Of a stretch of DNA of 64,000 bases, positions 31,101 through 44,500 are shown in pieces. Location: NCBI GenBank assembly GCA_020055645.1, contig CM034548.1, positions 37,440,296 through 37,504,295 on the forward strand, written 5' to 3'. A program made the position numbers and the translations under genes. The notes under the pieces were generated by a model. The model saw only the letters and a program-made list of their open reading frames with translations, was not told the origin of the DNA and ran no database searches. Source of the stretch: Tomocerus qinae. Lineage: Eukaryota; Arthropoda; Collembola; Entomobryomorpha; Tomoceridae. Numbering within the stretch: position 1 is the stretch's first letter; each line of letters starts with the position of its first letter.

Positions 31101-34100
31101 CTTATACATTTATATACCACAATTTATAGTTATGGCAAGTAGTAACTATTTTTGACCATTATTCCAGTTTAAGGGAATAATTAAAGGAAGAATTAATTCA
31201 TTTTAAAAATAATGGGCTTATGGTAGAATTGCAAAATCCTAGAATTTTCACAATTAATTTTCTGTTTAGCTAAACACCTTTTTGAATTAGTTATTATTAC
31301 CTTTTATAATGTGAACAGAGAGATTTCTATGGGAGTGAAGTAATTCAAAGCAGAATTGAGGAAGCCGATGCACTGAGATTCTTGATTCATATGCTACAAT
31401 TGTTCCACACGTCAACTAAGATATAAGATACGGCAATATCATAAGCATCAGGTAGTAGCAGAAGAAGGCTGATGAAAAGGAAGCGTTGAAGTTGGTAGTT
31501 AATCTACATGTGTAGCTGATCACAATAATGCGATTGGGTTGTTAACTAGTTGGTTTCAAACTGACTATAGTAGTAGAGTAGTTGGATGAGTAACACATAT
31601 TCGTTCGTACTGCTTGGGTATTTATTTTGCTAATAAGGCCCTGCTAAGTAATGTTATCGTAGAAATATGCGAGTTTTAAAAACAGAGGATGTTTGTTTAA
31701 TCTTAATCTGAGTTGGTATGTAGAGTTAGTCCAGCTGGAAATACACGTTCACAGTGAAAGGAAAGAATGCATAAACTTGATTGAGGTGATTATGCAATCT
31801 ATTCGCCAACTTTAATCGACGTTATCACGTACACCCTTTTCTACAGCAGATGAATTGCACAGCAAATCTTTCTTTATAGAATTTAAATGTATTCCAACGA
31901 AGACTTCACAGTATGCGCCCATTGTTGTCACACCGCATCAGCTACATAGTTGTGAGTCTGTAGATAGCCTACCCATTTACATTCTAGCTTTGCAAGGGAT
32001 TGCTCTGCAGATAAATGCACATTAACCCTAGTTAATCCCAACGATGTGTTTACTTAGAGAAAGAATACGACCAACTCTGTTGTAAAAATCTTAAGTAACT
32101 GATTTACTTACCTTGCCTAATGAATTTGATATTGTTTAAGTAATTATCTGTGTATTCTGTTGGAAACTAACCTCGACAAGTAGCTTTGTAGATTTTAAAG
32201 GCAAACAATAAGGCTGGCTTAAATTATTACCCAGCATAAACATATTAGGTATTTATTGTATGAGAAAACGTATCTGCTGGTTAAGTTGGATTACTAATCA
32301 TGGCTATAATAGGTACACAGGGTACACAATGTCATGTTGAGCATTAAGTTATTTTCACAGAGTAGACATGTATTTAAATATTCTTTCTAGCAGCAGTTGT
32401 ATTGGAAATGTATTATTTTGTTACTGTTTTGTTGTAGCATGAATGACCTAAAGCCAAGAAGTACATGAGTATATTATGACCATAGCCAATAACAACAAAG
32501 CACATCAGGGTCTGAGTTGGGACATGACACAATGCATAGATAAACGGGAACGAGACTATCAACGATAAGTAAAAAATATGTAAGTTGCCAAAAAAGATCT
32601 GCAGGTTTCCAGCGATTTGCATTGTAAACCTCCAGGAGCGTCTCTTCAGCTTTAGAGACTTAGCGTCAGTGATAGCAACAAGAACCGACTCTTCCCCATT
32701 CATTGTCCTCTATGACAGAAATATATCATATATATCCACTGCATAATCGTTATTAGGACCCTTAATATTTGTAGCCAAGTGCTGTACATATGTCTATAGT
32801 TATACTATTAGCTACTACATGCACACTATAATGTATCTTTCCATTAAACTAACCTGTACCCGACCACTAACAAGACCTATTATTTGACATGCACTACTAC
32901 CTAGTACTCTTCTGGTCAAAAACGTCTGCTCTGATCCAGAAGCTGCAGTAAAGAATGAGCTCTCTGTCTGTATGTATACATATTATGTGATCCTAGCTAT
33001 AGTATAGTCGTCGCTGTCTCATGTCTCTTCGCATTTCTACGAGGCCTACGAGACACAATGTAATTCCAGTGTTTGGATGCCTACTAGTTTCTTACGAGAG
33101 CTTAGGCATCATATGGAGAATTGAGAAAGACAGTGACACGACAGTCGGTGGAATATTTGAAATCGATACATTTCAGCTTAGGTACTTATGCAATCCAGAA
33201 TACAATAAGTAAAGAGAGAAAGCCAGTGTAACTCAAAGCATAGGGCTCTTAAGGACCCTGGTAAAATGATGATTTCCCTATCATTCCTACCTCTATGACT
33301 ATTACACACCTACTTACTGTTCCTTGACTAATACCGACACATTCTATTACAAGTATTAAATACCCGAGCACATTTTTATCATTTCGATCTTACGTACTTG
33401 TAGACTAACCTTCCTGTTCACAATAGAATGCAACTCTGTCCTGTTCGGTAGGTGCACTCTTTTTAAATGTAAAATGCCTATAACCAGTCTATCACAAAGC
33501 CAATAACATTTCCGATGAAAAGAAAGTACCTTTCACGAGCCTAAATCCTATCTGGGTCAAGTAGCCAACCAGGAGAACAAAACTGCTGGCAATAGATATA
33601 AACACATATTATGCAAGTACGTAGATCTTATTATATCTTCCCATCGTGTATTTAGTGTACACGTACACAGTAAATCCTCCATTTGATACCAGTACTACAG
33701 TAAATAAAGTCACACTCTTATTTTTTATTTGTTAAACCTCGATCATACTCGTTTATGCTAACTTTGATGATTAGAGGGAATTGTATTTATTAAGATTTGG
33801 CAAGGATTTATTTTCTGAAAGTAATTATTTAAGAATATTGGATGACAAACATGAAATTTAAAATATTGAAAAACTGAGAAAGTGTGAGGGGCTGGTTGTG
33901 GAGGATTTACGGTATGCTATTTTCTAATACAGTAGATAAGTGGGTAAGACAAGAAGAGGAATAAGAGTGAGTGAGTGGGAGAGTGGCGAAGAGTTTATTA
34001 TAGCAGTGAGTTCGCATGGCACAGGAGGACTTGATGTAGTAGTGCGAAACACTTGCTATTAATAGAGAACATTCCATCGCATCCCACCCACACCAAATAG

Positions 34101-37100
34101 ACCAAATTGTATGAAAGTAGACAACAGGCGTGGAACGTTCTGAGCTGTACAGTATTCCACGTTAAGAAGTACACTCGAGATAGTTATTTCTTTTGTCTTC
34201 ACCCTCTCTTTACACGTCATTTACATAACATTATTGGCCCTCATTTTGCCAAAGAGCAGGAACATCGGCTTGTTTGAAATGATCTGGTCGCTTCTATGTA
34301 AAACAGATAGTTAGAGCGTTACAGCTATTTAATATGATGTACACCTTGGTATGTTGTCGCTTCTACTACAACCCAACATCACCAACGTTATTTCCGAGAA
34401 TACAGTTCATAAAAATTACAATAGTTTTAGCAGTGTAGCATAATGTAGGGGATATTATGACAGATACGTATTAGTTTTAAGTTGCCTTGAGTGTAACTCT
34501 AGCTTGGGCATAGCAGCTACTTACTTACTGGGCTAATAGTGTAATATCCACTCCTATTAGGTAAGTAGCTGCTATATATAGACTGGCTAGTAATGATGTA
34601 GGCTGTAGTACTAGTACTATAAGTAAAGGGCAGTGAGTGTTATAAAATTAGATGCAAACAGAGAATCAAGTAGTAAAGCCAAGGAAGACACGGAATGATA
34701 AAATGCCCAAGTAACCTATAGGGAACGAACTGGAAATCAGGAAAAACGGGAGATATAGAACGTAACTGGAAGCAACTTGACTTTAGCTGGATGGGAAAAG
34801 GCGTGAGGGTGGATTTACGTCGTAGTCGCGATCAGTCAAGTCCGTGCCAAATCCGAGTGGTAAAGCCAAAGCGAGTGTCATACGTACATCCAGGGAGACA
34901 TTATCGCAGAACTAATATACATCCCACGCGGAATTATCGGAACAATCGATTTCCTTCAGTTTTAAGCAGACTGTGCAGATAACATGCCGTCCGTCCTTGC
35001 CAATTTAGGCGACGCTCAACAAAAACACTTTCCCTCAATGCAAACATATGTAGTCAACAATATGAACTCATACACATTATCCATCTACCATGCATTTAGC
35101 CACTCTCGTCTTACATGCTTTCTAATATTCTAATCCAATATCCTCCAGTTCTCGTTTAAAATAAACCCACATCAACATTGACCTTCACCATCCAATCAAA
35201 TTACATGCTATATGCATAACTCGTACAGTTTTTATTATTTTTAGTGTTCAGTCATTTCATTTTTCAGAAAAGAGCTCGTTTTAAATCAATTGAATTTACT
35301 ACGAACTACTATTCATACGTTTGTAATTACTACCTATGCCTTTCTACGTAATTTACGGATGTACCTTCCTTGTATTAGATCATAAAGATATATAAATATA
35401 GATTTCAATGTCAGGAAGGTGCAATTTTTAAGTCCCTGCTTTACGAACAAGAAACAACATTTTGAAAGCATTAGTCACTCTATAATCTCAAGTATGACCT
35501 ACAATTCCAATTATCATGGTCATCCTCCTTAAGACAAGAAACAGTCGCACTGGGCTGGGAAAACTGCCTGGAAAGATTCTCATCTTTGCTTAGGTATTAA
35601 GTAGCATTTTCTGAAAATATCTGTCGTTAGTTGTTTAAAGCATTGTTCAACCGATCAGTCATAGGAATCTAACGAGTATTGCATAACTTGAAAATCTACC
35701 TAACGACCTTGTGGGACCTTGCTGAGGTCAGGATCCACAAAGATTAGTCATACTACTAGGAATATGATTTGCTTGGGAATAAACAATTCCAGAAAAGCTT
35801 TAGTCATCAAGTGGCAGTGCATGTTTTCTATCTGTGCCTCTTGCGAACAAAAGACTTGCATAATGAAATAGAAACAACATCTCGAGAGCACGTACATTGT
35901 AAACAAGAACATCGGTAATTGGTATTTAAGAGGAAATCCTATCATAGCACTTACAAAGGAATTAACTTTGCTGATAATGTCCATATTTTTACTACACTCA
36001 CGACGTACCAGCCAATTTGAAGTAACTTGCCCATACAAAATCTAGTTAAATGTTTAACAGCCCCAGAAATTCCACAGCTGATCTCACAATGCTCCAGGTA
36101 AAGGTAGTATAACTTAGATATTGACACTTTGAAACTAAACTAAATGCGATCGTATATCATTTTTGTAAACGCCCGTTCTTCAACATGATGATATTGCCCT
36201 ATTGCATTGCACTGATTCTATTTATACTTTTGTTTAACAATAACGATATTCACACTATAATTATAATCAAGTTTATATTTTAACCTTTAAGGAAATTAAA
36301 AAATATTTTTGGGAACTTTGTAATCTTCGGCAGTTGTTATTTGTTCATTTACTCAAATGAGAAATACAATTCACATCAATTAAACCAAAAAAAGACGAAG
36401 AGGGTCTAAATTTTCAATGCTGAAATCAAAGCAACTTAGTAAACAAAAGCGTATGAAAATCTGGTACTCTTCATGTATTTACTACTGCCGATTTAAAGAG
36501 CAAAAAATACAATTAAGTATAATTTGCATACAATTTTCAGTCTTTGACTTTGGAATGTTAGAGTTATTCGTTGAAACATATGTACGTATATTATCATATC
36601 AAAAATAATAACTTATGTTGGAATAATTGGATAGATATGTTGAAAATATATGCAGGAGAACTGAAAATCTGAATAGAGAATAATAATTAGTGAAGTAGTT
36701 AACAGAAAGCATATGGTAGTAGTCCGTGATTCGCTGACCAGGTTACAACTAAACAAACTGAGAGAGAAGTATATATCGGCGTCACTTTAGAGGAAATACG
36801 TGACATTCACATCTCTAATTCCCATCCAAATCATGTTCCTCGTGATAGTAAACTTATACAATGCAAAAAATTAGATATAGGATGAGCTAGGAGCATAGCA
36901 TAAAATGCTTGAATTCTTTCTTGAGATTGAGATAGTCATATAAATTTGCTACAAACGCCTATATTGACAACACTTGAATACAATATTCACAAAAAAGAGC
37001 AACCAAACCTTGAAATGCCTCACAATGCATAGGTAGATCCATTCAAACGCAAGAGTACAAGACAATTCGTTGTTTGTAAGTAACTAGTAGCAAGAAACTA

Positions 37101-40100
37101 AATATTACATCAAGATATCCTGTAATGTTATGCATTGCATATGCAAAGACTTATTTTTTACTTATTGTTGCATATCTTGACAACCTTTCCCAATTTTTTC
37201 GTCTGCTCCTCGTCTAGACAAATACTTGCCCTCCGACAACTTACTATAAGCCCATAATAGATAAACACAATTGAAGTTTATTTATTTTTAATGCCAAAAA
37301 TACAGATAAATATTTCATCGATATACAGTTGCTTTTACGACACTTGAAATTAGCATTTCTCGTTTTCCTCTCTTGGCACCATTAGTGAGAGTGTCCATAA
37401 ATTACACCAAGATCTCAAATAAGTAAGCTGAGCTTCCTTATAAGCTCAGTCAGCTTTTAAAAATCATATTCACTGAAACTGCCATGACATTGACAACGGA
37501 AAATGTATTTACACGATAAACATAAAAAAGTCAACCAATTTTTCCGAAGAAAACTGCTACGAGAAATCGTTAATTGTAATATATTATAGTGGTACAATTA
37601 GTAATTTATTTGAATGGGAGATACTAATAATTATTTCTGCTAATTTCATTGATGCATCTCCAGCACTGGATTTCAACTACTTCTATAAATCATACACATA
37701 TTATGCATAATATATTAAAATATTCTTGGTAAGCTTATGAAGAGTTCGTATAGGTAATACTAATACGTAACTCGTAAAGGCCATTGTAAGCCCTGAAGCT
37801 ATGTACGTGGACAATTGCATCAGAGAGTTGAAAAATCACAAAGGCACAAAAACGCACGACAAAGCTGGTTATTCTCGAAAGGTTGCCTTTAGTATAATTA
37901 CCGGCTTATATTCGTTTCCATCTTCCGATATAGTGGATGAAAATTCTATGACGAAAATTACAAGTCACAGAATTGCAGAATATACTTAAGACAAATTGTC
38001 GCAATTCCAGCATGCTGTAATCAGGAATATGCAAAATTCACGATTTTAGTATATTTAAATATGGTATCGAAAGTATAATGCTCTCTCTACAAGAATTCAT
38101 TCCTTTAGTATAACATCCATTGTGTATAGATATTTATTTTCATTTGACTTTTAATACACACAAGATATAATTTGTGGCTGCAATATTTAAACACGTAATT
38201 ACTAACAATATAAAGCAATTTAAATTAGAAGTAAATAGAAATTAAATCAAATCACTAAAAATGAATACCCTACGTCCCAATCCTAAGCAGAATAGAAAAT
38301 TGTCCATATAAATACCATTATTCTTAAAATAAATGTATTCAACCTACTTCCTAACATTATTCAATATAATAACAACTCTTACCAAAATTCTAAGCGGCAT
38401 TGTAGTGTACCTTTAATAATTAATTTCTTTCTAACATTAAAGCTAATTTCTGGGTTTATAATATTGATCTGCTTTGTAGGATAACCGAAAATTACAGATA
38501 CCACTTGCCGTTTGGACTGAATAAGCAAATATCATGAATATAGAGTGAATATTCTTTCCTGCCTTCTTGAATTCTGTCCAAAACTCGAAAATGTTTCTAG
38601 TATTTTTTATTTAAGCTATTTAGTAAAAGTCGTAGGTAAAGCTCTTTGATAATATAGAATATGTCGAGATGTGACGATAAATATCATCGATATTACCACA
38701 GCCTGGCAAAGTGATATTTAGAAGGCAAAGTTGAATGCTTAAACATTCAAATACTGTCCAGTTAACTTTCAAAGTTGCTGTTCTGCCATTTCCTCTCAAT
38801 TCCCGTTATGTGAGAATAGATAATACACACGTAGGTACGGTAAAAGAGATATAGTGTAAAATTGATGAGCAATGGTCAAACTTTACATCTAAACCGCATG
38901 AAAATTATGAGAAGATTCCCATCTCATGAATAACAAGAAGTATCGCTGCATAGAGAATGCATAAATGCAGAAACATTGTAACAGGATTTTACTACAAAAA
39001 TTCTATTGTGTATGCAAGCAGACTACATAGATGCGTATCAAAAATATTGCGACATATTTATCCACAAGTCAATAGGATTCAAAAAAAATCATAACATTGG
39101 AATTATATGCAAATACCTTAAAATGATAGCCTGATAAATCATGACCTACTATTTCCCATATTTTATATACATTACTATATTTAAATTTGAAACTTTTGGT
39201 GTTAAGTGTCTTTAGGAATAAAATACATTTTGCGTATTTTATTTACAATGCTAGAAACAATGTTTGAGATATAAAAGGTGTTTATGACAGTCACTGTGCA
39301 TGAAAAAGTATTCTAAAATTGTGTCTATTTGGGACTGTGTAGCAAATACATTGTATTACGCACAAATGGCTAGTCAGGCAATTTGTATTTAAATGGTATA
39401 ATAATGAAGAGTAGGGAATGGGTTGAGCGTAGTACTCGGCAAGTCTTCATGGTTTAAATGTTTTGCATGTGATTCGCCAAAATGCGTAATTCATTATGAG
39501 TGTCGACTACATAGTTCTACACAGGTACCTAAGCACTTTGCAATGCTAGTTCATGCAGATGTGATATTATGTGTTACTTGCATAGATAATTCTCATCCTT
39601 CTTCAATTACTTCAATACTAATGGTTTACTTCTACAAAGTGCAAGGTGATTGAACTTTTATTTTTTCCTTCCTTGGAAACTTTGATATAATGAAATGGTT
39701 CCTAGTACATATAATATCTGTTTATAACTATTCATCAATAAATTTTATCCGTTTCAATGAATAGTATTTTCTATTGATTAAATATTTAGCATTAGCCTTG
39801 CTGCATTATTGCCTGCGTGTATGTGATTTCTAAAAGCTTGCTTCAAGTGCTCTTCTCTATCTGATGCAATGGAATTAGCCTACGTGAGTATGCACAAAAG
39901 CAATGTTAAATACAAACAAACGGGGCTGGTTCCACAACGTGCTTAGAATATCTATTACAAATGTGCCAGTAGGTAAAATAATATTTATTTACTACCATTC
40001 TACAACCCCAAACAGGTATTCTCTCCACAAAAACCAGGTATACACAACAGTAATTAAATTAATACACAATTCAACTTTATCTCTCACGCTAATAAATATG

Positions 40101-40350
40101 TTAAAAATAAACTGATAAAAAACGAATACATCGGTAGCTATAAAACTATAAAATTAATTTATTGTTCCGTATTTCCGTTTAGCATTACTGATGCCATTAC
40201 TGTTCTATGCACTTTACTAAATATTCCAATTGCCTTTCTCTGTAATCTATAAATATTAAATATTGTGCATAAAATCTATTTTATTCATGAAAAATGGCGA
40301 AAATCATCTATCCTTTGTCTCATTTACATACTAAAAGCTGCTGAAATTAG
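28101..40350. other. Gene desert, second part: no gene recognised
   Basis: AT-rich and mostly unique-looking. Minus-strand frames at 32.4-32.7 and 35.75-36.04 kb (96 codons each) have no family resemblance. A GC-richer patch at 34,730-35,010 may be regulatory. No RNA gene or transposon end was recognised. Confidence 0.55.
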
Positions 40351-40365
40351 GCATAACCTGTCTTC

Positions 40366-40432
40366 TTAATTATGTAATTAGGCGTAACTTAATTTATTTA
40401 ATTAAGCTCTATAATTAAGTAAGCGTCGGAAA
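40366..40432. promoter_or_regulatory. Cluster of TAATTA-type homeodomain core sites in a palindromic setting
   Basis: CTTAATTATGTAATTAGG, then CTTAATTTATTTAATTAAG (itself almost self-complementary), then ATAATTAAG lie within about 70 bp. This gives four or more TAATTA/TTAATTA cores in alternating orientation. It may be a homeodomain-bound enhancer or a chance AT-rich palindrome. Confidence 0.3.
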
Positions 40433-41458
40433 TAAAGTAAAAATATTTGTGGCTTAATTTAAACACAGTGGAGATTGGAACGATTTTATTAATAAAACAA
40501 CAGTGTACTTCTTAGCAATTAGTAAGAGTAAATCCTCCACATAAATTTATACTTAGGATTTAAGCAATCTTAATGTATGTGAGGGATTGAACGTGGGAGT
40601 CAGTTTCCTACACTAGTATTTTGAAACATATATCGCAACACATTCAAAAACGCGTGCAGAAGAAAGTATAATGAATCCGAAGGAGAACTTTATCATTGGT
40701 GGTTTCACTTTTCAATTTGAGTCGCATTTTCTGACACTGCGACATCAAATATTCTCTTTCTGTTTATACGGATATACTTCGGTCGGTTTATAAGTATGGC
40801 ATATACAATAGTAAGCGCTATTATATAGAGCCATGGTAATGTGTATTCGGAGTTGAAGTAGGTTCTATTGAAATTAGTATTTTTGCCAGTAGGCACAGAG
40901 AGAGAACGTACATGTAAGTAGAAGTCAAAAAGTCACATCAGTTGTCATCGTATTGTGAACAATAAGAAATATTTTTGACAAGCGATGGCATACTTGTAAG
41001 GAGAATGCCAAATTTAATTTATGAAGTACTAATCTGATTTACATTTGAACCTAGGAGATAGGAAATCGGATTCATTGCGATTCAACTGTACTACGTCAGC
41101 AACAATCATTTTCTGCTTCGATAAGGACAGTGACATGTGACATTTATATTATGTCTGCTAGAATATTCTAAATATAAAATACATTTATTGTATAGTATTG
41201 CAATATCTCTAATATTTGAACACGTAGCTAAAACGTCTTCTATTATTTATTACAGCTTCAATTGCTCCCATATTTTATTCCATATTCCCCTAAACTTCCA
41301 CCATCTTCTAAGCAAAATCTGCGCATAATAATAAATAAGAATAAAATAACCCTTGGCCTTAGCAGTATTTTAAACTTGGACATTTAGATATTTTTGTCCA
41401 GGTGCCAATTATTTGCTTGTAAATGCTGGTTTAGACGTCCGTGAAAAGTTTGCATACA

Positions 41459-41519
41459 AAAATTAATTATATAAAATTATAATATCGTAACTATATTATA
41501 ATTTTACATAATTAATTTT
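41459..41519. repeat. Near-perfect 27-bp inverted repeat (hairpin) with 7-nt loop
   Basis: The arms 41,459-41,485 and 41,493-41,519 pair with a single mismatch, around loop CGTAACT. The arms are purely A/T. It could be a tiny MITE remnant, a matrix-attachment-like AT cruciform or a hairpin transcript. No coding potential. Confidence 0.75.
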
Positions 41520-41529
41520 AGTTTAATCT

Positions 41530-44500
41530 AAATTTTCACTGATATTTATTGCTGTTTTATCTACCACCTTAAAAAATACAAAATGTATTAACATCTAATT
41601 TAACTATTGCATTGACAATTATGTTTCGGTTCACGTTATTGAATGGTTACGTTTCTACCGAAATGATGGAGCTCATTATCACTGCTTGTGTGTTGCTCAA
41701 TCACGTCACGCACGACAGTAATGTATATCCACGGCTTGAATATACTAAAGTCTTAATTTAAGGTGTAGTAACTTATAGCATTGGTATAACTATAACTTGT
41801 AAGGAGTGTCTCATTCCAAGCATTAACTGACCAAGTGGGAGTAAATGCCTTTTGATTGATAAATAGATTTGTGGCTACTCCTTTAGGGAGATGAAAAGGC
41901 CAATAATCTTTAAATTCTACAATAAATCTCTTTTAGCCTTCAAAATGATCGATAGCTTTTATTTATCTTGTCCAGGAAGATATTCTTACTCGGCTACTCT
42001 TTGTAGTTTTCTCCTAATTCACGACAAATTCTAATATTATACTGTACCAAAATTATAATGATTATCCTACTAGTACATAAAGAATGCAGAGTACATCGTG
42101 TAAAATGTATTTGGCAGAAAGACATTTTTTGTTACATAATAAGTAGACACTCTGGGTTATTTTTATTCGTCTCCTGATCTAAAAGCAGTAATGGTGTAAA
42201 ATGTAAATTATTGAGGGTATATTTTAGTCTTTTCAATGCACATCATCTGACATTACATCAAGCCAATTCAATTATTCAAAAATATTGGACTTGATTCGTT
42301 CATTCTTGTTCCTGTCTTCCTTAGCACATTTAAAAAATCTAGTCGAAGTAATTCTATTCTTTGTATAATAAAATGGATATATTAACATATTTTATTCGAT
42401 TCGGTTCAGAGGAATGAAAAATGGGAAGACATGGCAGTCGTTTCCTTACAGGTGTAGACAACATTTTTCTGAATTAATGTAAATTACTCTTATTAGACTG
42501 CAGGGATAATTTAGTGGTATGAAAAAGCAGTTCTTCAAGCTTATATGCAATGACAAAAATAATGCTCTTATCGTTAGTTTTTTCCTCGGCTAAGTTGGAA
42601 GACTGATTGGACTTGACGATATTTCTTTCCGTGTAACAGAAAGTATTTTATGGAGGTGTAGACGGTTAGGATCATGAATACATTGAACAGAGAATAACTT
42701 GTTAGCCAAATCAAATCTGCAAATCTTACTGTAATTCTACGCTTGTCTGCTTTGCTCTGGCCACTGCGGCTTAGCATTCATTGAATTTCCTACACAGACT
42801 GCTAATTTCATTTTCCCCTTTTCGTTTCGCGTCCACAGCACCATGAATTCTCTGATAAAGGGGAATTGACTTAATTCCAATGACGATATAATTCTTTCTT
42901 GTGGAGTGTCACGTTTTGGACCATTGGGCATTGTACTTTGGACTTATTTATAAGTCTGCATCCACAAATTCTGTTTTTCTTACACATGTCGATAAGGGAG
43001 TGTTGCAGGGGCAATCCCCACAATGCGTTATTGTACTCGGAGAATTTTCTTCACCGTAATGTGATTGTATTGTAAGTGTGCTTACTATTAGCGAATACAT
43101 TCCTATTTACTTATTTGTATGGAATGTTTTTGTAGAAAAGTGTTACTGTTATTGCTCAGGAACAGTGTTTGTGTATGTTGTTATCTGATGCTGATGTGAT
43201 GCCCCAAGCTCTGTGTACGTTCAAATAAATGTACATTCTATTCAAGACATGTGTTCAATAGAGTTCTGTTGGGATGTTCCGCAGAGTAGTGCCCATAATG
43301 CTCCTAAGCAGACACGTAAGTAAGAATGCCTAGTCCCAATATTATAACCTTAAGTGCCTTATTCGTCTGGGCTGCAACAAACGCGGATCCCACTGGAGTA
43401 CAAATAGCTGGAAACCGAAAACTTTGTCTTCGATCAACTTGTCACATCATACTTTTTCTGCCTGAGTTGATTGATCATTTTCGCCAACCGCCAAGCAAAG
43501 CGGCCAAACCAGAACAGAACAGACAAGGCCAAGCCAACAGATATGAGAAAAGATCTAACCTTAGCCAGAGACCAGATAAAAACCCAAAGGCACTTCTCTT
43601 TCTCTATCTCCCGTAAATACATACAGTAAAGTAGCCAAACAAGACTTACGTTTCAGCTAACTACCTACAAATAATATGCATTAACTCCATACAGGGCTCC
43701 TACAAACACTATCGCCCCGATACCAAAAAAACTGTACAAATAGACACTACGAGAAAGTCCCAGTGGAAGAAAACAGACAATCAGACAATGCAATCCAAAA
43801 AAAAGTCTAAATTGTCACTATCGATAATCAATGAATAATAAGGAAATTCCCCATTTGAATGTTCATCTATACAGAAGAAATTTATATTCCTTTGAAGCTC
43901 TTATAAGAATTGCGGAAATTTTTAATTTTAAGAAATAAGACCAATTTTACCAATTACTTAGACAACTGTATGTTGGGAATTGATAGACAATTATATTATT
44001 ACCATTTCATTCTCGCCATTTGATTATCTGTTTTATAGGTTTTCTACTTTAAAGAAATTCATTAACTTTTTACCAAAAATAATATTTATTCGTCAAAAAT
44101 AAGAATGTACCTGTACCTGTGTCCGATGCCAGAAGGGAACTTTAGCTTTTCCACTGTGTAATTGCTGAAGGTCATAATAAATTCAGGAGTCAATAGAGTC
44201 CGTGTATTTTATACTGATCCCCTACTAACTGTTCTTTTATTTTATACTAATTATCATCCTATTTCAAAGTTTAATTTTCACAGGAAAATATCTTCTTATA
44301 CTAAATTAGTATGTGAAGATATTAGTATTAGTATTCCATATTATTATGATGTTACTATATATTATGTCAACTAAGATGTAGTGGCTCTTGGAAATTATTG
44401 TCAGTTAAAACGGTGTTAGAAATGCAGTGAACTGATTTTGAAAGATGCAGAAAGCATTGTCAAAGGCCCTAAAGTTGGCATAATCGTAATAATTAAGAAA

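Noticed and set aside
32413-32703. Minus-strand 96-codon frame with hydrophobic stretches
   Set aside because: The hydrophobic runs reflect T-rich codons. No signal, promoter or family support, and the length is within chance.
43326-43616. Plus-strand 96-codon frame with a weak signal-peptide-like start
   Set aside because: The hydrophobic core is short, the rest is Lys/Gln/Asn-rich without motifs, and no splice sites or neighbours support a gene. Kept only as a note.
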